Below, piece by piece: positions 23,208 to 27,585 of a stretch of 27,585 nt of DNA (the first letter of the stretch is position 1; every line of letters begins with the position of its first letter). The notes beneath the pieces were generated by a model. It worked only from the letters and a program-made list of their open reading frames with translations, was not told the origin of the DNA and ran no database searches. Origin of the DNA: Flavobacteriales bacterium (GTDB lineage: Bacteria > Bacteroidota > Bacteroidia > Flavobacteriales > Flavobacteriaceae); NCBI GenBank assembly GCA_027003085.1, contig JALWYR010000026.1:1-27585 (forward strand), in the 5' to 3' direction. The position numbers were made by a program, and so were the translations under genes.

Positions 23208-23679
23208 ATCGTGGTTTTGGCGGCGGCGTGCGGATAAATTGCGTAAGAAGTTTCACAGGCAAAACTTTCCACTCCATACGGCATTGATTTTAACCGACAA
23301 TTCCGAGGTGCCCGACGAAAAATTTCTTAAAAAGTTTTCATCAATAACAGGTATTGAAAGAGCCGAGATTGAAATCATTTTTGTACATAAGACCGAACAT
23401 CACCGCTTTTTTGATTTGCAGCCCAAACAAATGGATTTTCGGGGCAATATCAAAGACCAAAACATTAGAAAGTTATTTCAACGTCCGGGTTTATTGGTTT
23501 TGGATTTGATGCGGCACGAAACGCTTTTCAAAACCTTGGTTTCGGTTCATGCCAGTCCTGCATTCCGGTTGGGTATTGATGAACGACCCGAACTATTCGA
23601 TTTTATCATTGTTCAGCATGAATTTTCGGCCGGTGAATTTTTGAACGAATTGGAAAAATATTGGCATTCTTTGACTTGA
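23200..23679 (+). CDS. DUF6913-type conserved protein
   Basis: A 159-residue protein of unknown function, recognised by overall pattern: a basic N-terminal helix (MFKSWFWRRRADKLRKKFH), a central FRGNIKDQNIRKLFQ followed by LLVLDLMRHETLFKTLVSVHASPAFRLGIDER, and a C-terminal FDFIIVQHEFSAGEFLNELEKYWHSL. This layout matches the DUF6913 family I associate with Bacteroidota. The ATG at 23200 lies inside the last codons of the BtpA-family gene (8-base overlap). That fixes the start and indicates cotranscription; an upstream TTG is not needed. No signal peptide or catalytic motif is seen. Confidence 0.7.
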   Translation: MFKSWFWRRRADKLRKKFHRQNFPLHTALILTDNSEVPDEKFLKKFSSITGIERAEIEIIFVHKTEHHRFFDLQPKQMDFRGNIKDQNIRKLFQRPGLLVLDLMRHETLFKTLVSVHASPAFRLGIDERPELFDFIIVQHEFSAGEFLNELEKYWHSLT

Positions 23680-23728
23680 TGCCACCGGCCCGAGCCCGGA
23701 AATATTTAAAATTTTATGACAAAGTTCA

Positions 23729-23760
23729 TTTGGATGCGGAATAAAATAGTGCTACTTTTG
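23729..23760 (+). promoter_or_regulatory. Bacteroidota-type promoter of the CZB gene
   Basis: TTTG (23729-23732), a 20-base spacer and TACTTTTG (23753-23760) match TTTG-N20-TAnnTTTG exactly. Transcription would begin near 23767, giving a leader of about 27 bases before the ATG at 23794. Confidence 0.7.
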
Positions 23761-23793
23761 CAATATCCCTAATAAATAACCAAAAACTTAGCT

Positions 23794-24210
23794 ATGATAC
23801 CAAAAGAAAAAGTTTTAGAACAACTGCGCAATGCTCGATTCAGCCACAAGCGATGGATGAACTATGCCAAAGCCATTTATTTGGGTTTACCCGTAGATAA
23901 AGAAGCTGCGCCACTTTATGATACGGATTGTTCGTTCGGCAAATGGCTGTACGGTGAAGGTCAAGCGCTCAACGAAATGCCTTCGTTTAACAGAATAGAG
24001 GAACTACACACGGCCTTGCACGATGTTTATATGAATTTTTACAAAACATGGAAGGAACCGGTTAAAACGGGTTTGTTTTCCAATAAAAACAAACGTCAGA
24101 AACAAATGGAGGAATTGATGAAAAAACTAGGAGAGATATCTGACCTGTTGGTGGAACAATTGCGCGATTTTGAAGAAGAAATTAAAAATTCTTCCCGGCA
24201 AAGCTTTTGA
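23794..24210 (+). CDS. Free-standing CZB (chemoreceptor zinc-binding) domain protein
   Basis: A 138-residue cytosolic protein consisting almost entirely of a CZB domain. The zinc ligands are recognisable: His in ARFSHKRWMNYAKAI, Cys in the hallmark DTDCSFGKWLYGEGQ, and the two histidines of EELHTALHDVY. In chemoreceptors and diguanylate cyclases this 3-His/1-Cys site senses zinc or hypochlorous acid. Here no output domain is fused. The C-terminal third (KTGLFSNKNKRQKQMEELMKKL...) is a charged, probably coiled helix that could bind a partner. It is monocistronic, with its own strong promoter and a likely terminator about 150 bases downstream. The signal it senses and its partner are unknown. 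Confidence 0.88.
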   Translation: MIPKEKVLEQLRNARFSHKRWMNYAKAIYLGLPVDKEAAPLYDTDCSFGKWLYGEGQALNEMPSFNRIEELHTALHDVYMNFYKTWKEPVKTGLFSNKNKRQKQMEELMKKLGEISDLLVEQLRDFEEEIKNSSRQSF

Positions 24211-24355
24211 TTTCTACCTGGCCAGGCGGAGGATACAATTTCGTTCGAATTTTACGTTTGTAAAATTCATGCGGGTATTCACTGTTAAAGAACATGGGTA
24301 TCATGGGCAAATAATAAACCCCGATATCACATTGGCTGCATTAGCTATCTCAGTA

Positions 24356-24383
24356 TGTTGTCAAGGACAACATAAAATTTTTT
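24356..24383 (+). terminator. Likely terminator after the CZB gene
   Basis: TGTTGTC-AAG-GACAACA (24356-24372) is a perfect 7-bp stem with a 3-base loop, followed by TAAAATTTTTT. The 3' region 24211-24355 before it contains no supportable gene, though an exact TACGTTTG box occurs at 24253-24260. Confidence 0.45.
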
Positions 24384-24445
24384 GGCGGCCCCGGTCTTCC
24401 CGTGTAACACGGACTAAATGCAGGCATATTTATATCCCGGTTTTT

Positions 24446-24838
24446 TTAGTCATCAAAATCCCAATCGTCCCAATCCTCCTCCAAAAAATTCTCCAAACTG
24501 CGCCGGTCTTTTTTCGTGGGCCGGCCCGTACCTTTTTTCCGGTAATATAACCGGGCCCTGCGTGCCAATTCCACATGGCGAAAGGCCTCGGGCGGTGTGG
24601 TGTCTTTGACGTAGAGCGGAACTAATTTTGCACCAATGCGATTGGATGGCAGGTTCAGTACTTCCAATCGGTATTCCACTTGGTTTTTGCGTAGCGTTAT
24701 TTTATCGCCCGGGAAAACCTCTTTGGCCGGTTTGGCCGTAGTGCCATTGACCCGTACATGATGCTTTTTACAAGCCTCGGCGGCTTGGCTGCGCGTTTTG
24801 AAATAACGAATGGCCCACAAATATTTGTCAATCCGCAT
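24446..24838 (-). CDS. S4-domain RNA-binding protein, Hsp15 (HslR)-like
   Basis: A 130-residue protein with an N-terminal S4 RNA-binding domain: MRIDKYLWAIRYFKTRSQAAEAC, HHVRVNGTTAKPAKEVFPGD and ITLRKNQVEYRLEVL. This is the Hsp15 arrangement; the E. coli protein binds stalled 50S subunits carrying nascent chains. The C-terminal part (GTGRPTKKDRRSLENFLEE) matches Hsp15 too and ends in a very acidic DWDDWDFDD tail. It is convergent with the CZB gene and divergent from the downstream lipoprotein gene, so it is likely a single-gene unit. Confidence 0.9.
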   Translation of the reverse strand: MRIDKYLWAIRYFKTRSQAAEACKKHHVRVNGTTAKPAKEVFPGDKITLRKNQVEYRLEVLNLPSNRIGAKLVPLYVKDTTPPEAFRHVELARRARLYYRKKGTGRPTKKDRRSLENFLEEDWDDWDFDD

Positions 24839-24905
24839 AAAACCGGCATTATTTTTGCTATAAAATTAGGCAAAATTGCTAACTTGCACCCGTAAAAAAT
24901 ATTCC

Positions 24906-25832
24906 ATGAAACGACTTTGGTTTTTCCCGTACATATTGGTTGTTTTCTTTTTGTTGCTGACCGCTTCGAACTGTAAGAAAGAAAATAATGACGAAGAATA
25001 TCAGCCACGTGACCGCAAAGAACAATATTTGCAACACGAAAAAGACAGCATTTTTAACTTCTTGCGCACACACACCTATATTGTGGATTACGAACAAAAC
25101 ATTCATTTTTCGGAAGCTGCGCCCGGTCAAACCCGTTTGATTGATGTGGTGGATAGCATTATTGTTCCCGATACTGCCTATGAGGGGTTGGATTATACGG
25201 TATATTACCTAAAATTAAATCAAGGTTCCGGAGACTCCATTACCACTTGTGATTTTATTTTGTACAGCTACACCTTGTGGGATATTACGGGAAAACAATA
25301 CGTTTATAATGATCACCAACATCCCGATTGGATGTCTGTTTATTTATCCATTATCAAGGGAACCAAAATGGTGGGTTTACGTCCGGTTATCGACCAACTG
25401 AATTCCGGGACTTACCATGAAAACAACGACGGAACGGTTTCGTTTTCGGACTTTGGCAATGCCGTGGTATTTTTGCCCTCGGGTTTGGCGCAGTTTGAAA
25501 GATCCATTTCGGTAAGCAATGATGATTATATCCCCGCTTACACTCCGGTCATTGTTCAATTGCATGCTTTATTTGTCAATACCGATTTCGATCAGGATCA
25601 TGTTCCCAATGTGTTGGAAGATCTTAATGGCAACGGCAACCCCTATGATGATAATACCGATAAGTCCGACGACGATAACTCAATAACAAACCCTCCAAAC
25701 TTTAAAGATCCCGACGACGATGGTGATCATTTACCCACCAAAGACGAAGACCCCAACGGTAACGGTGACCCTACCGACGATGATACCGACGGCGACGGCA
25801 TACCCGATTATTTGGACGCAGATACCCATTAA
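24906..25832 (+). CDS. Lipoprotein with FKBP-like region and aspartate-rich (TSP3-type) tail
   Basis: A 308-residue exported protein from the ATG at 24906. The leader (MKRLWFFPYILVVFFLLLTASNC) ends in a lipobox-like TASNC, with an unusual Asn before Cys. The middle part (about 40-230) ends with GTKMVGLRPVIDQL, NAVVFLPSGLAQFE and IPAYTPVIVQLHALFV. This is laid out like the end of an FKBP-type peptidyl-prolyl isomerase domain, but divergent, so catalytic activity is uncertain. The tail has three DxDxD-type repeats (FDQDHVPNVLEDLNGNGNP, DPDDDGDHLPTKDEDPNGNG, DTDGDGIPDYLD) resembling thrombospondin type 3 calcium sites. It is probably an outer-membrane-anchored folding or surface protein. pta follows after 11 bases and may be cotranscribed. 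Confidence 0.7.
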   Translation: MKRLWFFPYILVVFFLLLTASNCKKENNDEEYQPRDRKEQYLQHEKDSIFNFLRTHTYIVDYEQNIHFSEAAPGQTRLIDVVDSIIVPDTAYEGLDYTVYYLKLNQGSGDSITTCDFILYSYTLWDITGKQYVYNDHQHPDWMSVYLSIIKGTKMVGLRPVIDQLNSGTYHENNDGTVSFSDFGNAVVFLPSGLAQFERSISVSNDDYIPAYTPVIVQLHALFVNTDFDQDHVPNVLEDLNGNGNPYDDNTDKSDDDNSITNPPNFKDPDDDGDHLPTKDEDPNGNGDPTDDDTDGDGIPDYLDADTH

Positions 25833-25843
25833 ATTTATTTAAA

Positions 25844-27585
25844 ATGAGCAAAGGATTGTATATTACGACCATCGAGCCCAACGGCGGTAAATCGGTGGTC
25901 AGTTTGGGATTGATGAACGAATTGCTTTCGCGAACCACCAAAGTAGCCTATTTCCGGCCCATCATTCCGGGCGATATACGGGATAATCATATTTCCACCA
26001 TGTTGGAACATTTTAAATTGAATCAAAAATATGAAGATGCCTTTGCTTTGACACGCACCCAAGTGGTGCAATTGCTCAATAATAATCAGGAAGACAAAAT
26101 CCTGGAAACTATTATTCGAAAATATCGTCAACTGGAAAAAACCCACGATTTTATTCTGGTCGAAGGCAGTGATTTCAGTGGTGAGACTTCGATGATCGAG
26201 TTTGAAATTAACATCAAAATCGCCTCCAACCTGTCGGTACCTGCATTGATTGTAGGCAGCGGCATCGGAAAAACCATGGAGGAATTTGCAGGCAATGTGC
26301 AATTGGCCTACGACGGTTTCGAGGAAAAAGACGTTAAGGTTATTGCTTTGATTGCCAACAAAGTTCTGCCCAAAAACATTCCCGCCGTTATCAAACGGCT
26401 TAAAAAAATCGTTAAACCCGATACCTATGTGGCGGCCATTCCGCGCGACGAACTATTGTCGCACCCCAGTATGTATGACATCATCCGCACCTTTGATGCC
26501 GAAATACTAACAGGCGAAAACCAACTGGGCCGTGACATTCGGCAAGTGGCTGTGGGGGCCATGCAAATGCGTCATTTTTTGAAGTTTATCAAAGACAAAA
26601 CCCTGGTCATTACCCCGGGCGACCGGCATGATTTGATATTAGCGGCTTTGCAAGCCGACAAATCTTTTAACTATCCGTCCATTTCGGGTATTGTGCTTTC
26701 GGGCGGACTTAAACCCGCCAAGCCGGTATTGAAACTCATCGAGGGCGTAAACACCCATGTGCCCGTGCTCAGCGTCAAGCCCCAAACCTACGAAGTGGCC
26801 ACCCGAATCAAAAATATGAAAGTGCAAATCAACCCGGGCGATACCAAAAAAATTCTACGCGCCATCCGCTTGTTCAAAAAACACGTGGATTCGCGGGTGA
26901 TTTTGGACAAATTGGTGCGTTTCAAAACCGACCGCATCACGCCGGGAGCATTCCTGTATAATTTGGAAGAATTGGCCGGACGCAAAAAAATGCGTATCGT
27001 GCTGCCCGAGGCCACCGAACCGCGCGTGTTGCGTGCCGCTTGCAAGGTATTGGAACGCGATTTGGCCGATATTATTCTTTTGGGCAAACCCGGGGCCATC
27101 AAAGAAACCGCCCGTGCCCATGGTATCCGCTTGGATTGGGATAAGGTGAAAATCATCGACCCCGAAACCTCGGAACTGACCGAAAAATATGCCCGTAAAA
27201 TCTATGAACTCCGCAAGCACAAGGGCATCAACGAAGCCATGGCCCACGATTTGGCCACCGACGGTGCCTACTTTGGCACCATGATGGTGCGCGAAGGCGA
27301 TGCCGACGGTATGGTTTCGGGCGCCGTACACACTACGGCCCACACCATCAAACCCGCCTTGCAACTAATCAAAACCAAGCCGGGCCGGCATTTTGTAACC
27401 TCCACCTTCTTTATGGCCTTGCCCGACCGCGTGTCGGCCTTTGCCGACTGCGCCATTGTGCCCAATCCCGATGCGGAGCAATTGGCCGAAATAGCCATCC
27501 AAACCGCCGATGCGGCCAAAACCTTCGGTATCAATCCGCGCGTGGCCATGCTCAGCTATTCGTCGGGCAGTTCGGGCAAAGGCGC
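25844..27585 (+). CDS. pta: Phosphate acetyltransferase, long form (3' end outside the window)
   Basis: The enzyme interconverts acetyl-CoA and acetyl phosphate, normally with acetate kinase. The frame opens with ATG at 25844 and is still open at the window end, giving 580 codons of an expected 690-700. Domain order fits the long Pta: a P-loop-like N-terminal domain (LYITTIEPNGGKSVVSLGL, about 4-22, through EGSDFSGETS near 106-115), a DRTGG domain (about 235-345, VITPGDRHDLILAAL), and the catalytic PTA_PTB domain from about 380 (KKMRIVLPEATEPRVLRAA, DADGMVSGAVHTTA, AMLSYSSGSSGKG). The P-loop-like segment keeps GGKS. No transmembrane segment is present. An ackA gene would be expected just downstream, but this lies outside the window. 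Confidence 0.93.
   Translation, partial: MSKGLYITTIEPNGGKSVVSLGLMNELLSRTTKVAYFRPIIPGDIRDNHISTMLEHFKLNQKYEDAFALTRTQVVQLLNNNQEDKILETIIRKYRQLEKTHDFILVEGSDFSGETSMIEFEINIKIASNLSVPALIVGSGIGKTMEEFAGNVQLAYDGFEEKDVKVIALIANKVLPKNIPAVIKRLKKIVKPDTYVAAIPRDELLSHPSMYDIIRTFDAEILTGENQLGRDIRQVAVGAMQMRHFLKFIKDKTLVITPGDRHDLILAALQADKSFNYPSISGIVLSGGLKPAKPVLKLIEGVNTHVPVLSVKPQTYEVATRIKNMKVQINPGDTKKILRAIRLFKKHVDSRVILDKLVRFKTDRITPGAFLYNLEELAGRKKMRIVLPEATEPRVLRAACKVLERDLADIILLGKPGAIKETARAHGIRLDWDKVKIIDPETSELTEKYARKIYELRKHKGINEAMAHDLATDGAYFGTMMVREGDADGMVSGAVHTTAHTIKPALQLIKTKPGRHFVTSTFFMALPDRVSAFADCAIVPNPDAEQLAEIAIQTADAAKTFGINPRVAMLSYSSGSSGKG

Noticed and set aside
24170..24550. 126-codon plus-strand frame, with an exact TACGTTTG box at 24253-24260 before its ATG at 24269
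   Set aside because: It overlaps the end of the S4-domain gene on the opposite strand, contains the likely CZB terminator, and its translation matches nothing. No -33 box is present.

Overview
The window looks like chromosomal DNA from a member of the Bacteroidota. The evidence is a PorQ-type type IX secretion protein next to cytidylate kinase, an extended NusB followed by a DUF1573 lipoprotein, a DUF6913-type protein, a long phosphate acetyltransferase, weak Shine-Dalgarno sites, and several promoters of the Bacteroidota form TTTG-N18-20-TAnnTTTG. No rRNA, tRNA, CRISPR array or insertion-sequence transposase was found.

Layout. 1-4552 (+) is a type III restriction-modification locus: the end of a probable Mod methyltransferase, then a large Res helicase-nuclease. 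Between them sits an AAA/DUF4143 ATPase gene bracketed by two identical 43-base hairpin-forming repeats, which looks like a one-gene mobile cassette. 4577-6300 (-) is porQ-cmk. 6613-9615 (-) encodes a secreted GH3/serine-hydrolase fusion. 9809-12821 (-) holds clpS, a five-LysM receptor-like protein and an esterase. 12856-16394 (-) holds nusB, a DUF1573 lipoprotein, a heme-copper-oxidase-like membrane protein and prmA, closely packed and read from a near-consensus promoter. 16814-17251 (+) is an AT-rich orphan gene. 17316-19281 contains two divergent glycosyltransferases.

19282-20501 has no gene. It is a dense field of GC-rich and palindromic intergenic repeats. One of them matches, in orientation and distance from a stop codon, an element at 6385-6606. 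20502-22348 (-) is the pseudouridine-catabolism pair psuK-psuG, divergent from a BtpA/SgcQ-family TIM-barrel gene that overlaps a DUF6913-type gene. 23794-27585 holds a free-standing CZB zinc-binding protein (+), an Hsp15-like S4 RNA-binding protein (-), a lipoprotein with an FKBP-like region and an aspartate-rich calcium-type tail (+), and the first 580 codons of pta, which runs off the window.

Most genes are housekeeping. The points most worth a second look are the ATPase cassette splitting mod from res, the BtpA-like gene paired with psuKG, and the GC-rich elements that begin a few bases after stop codons.
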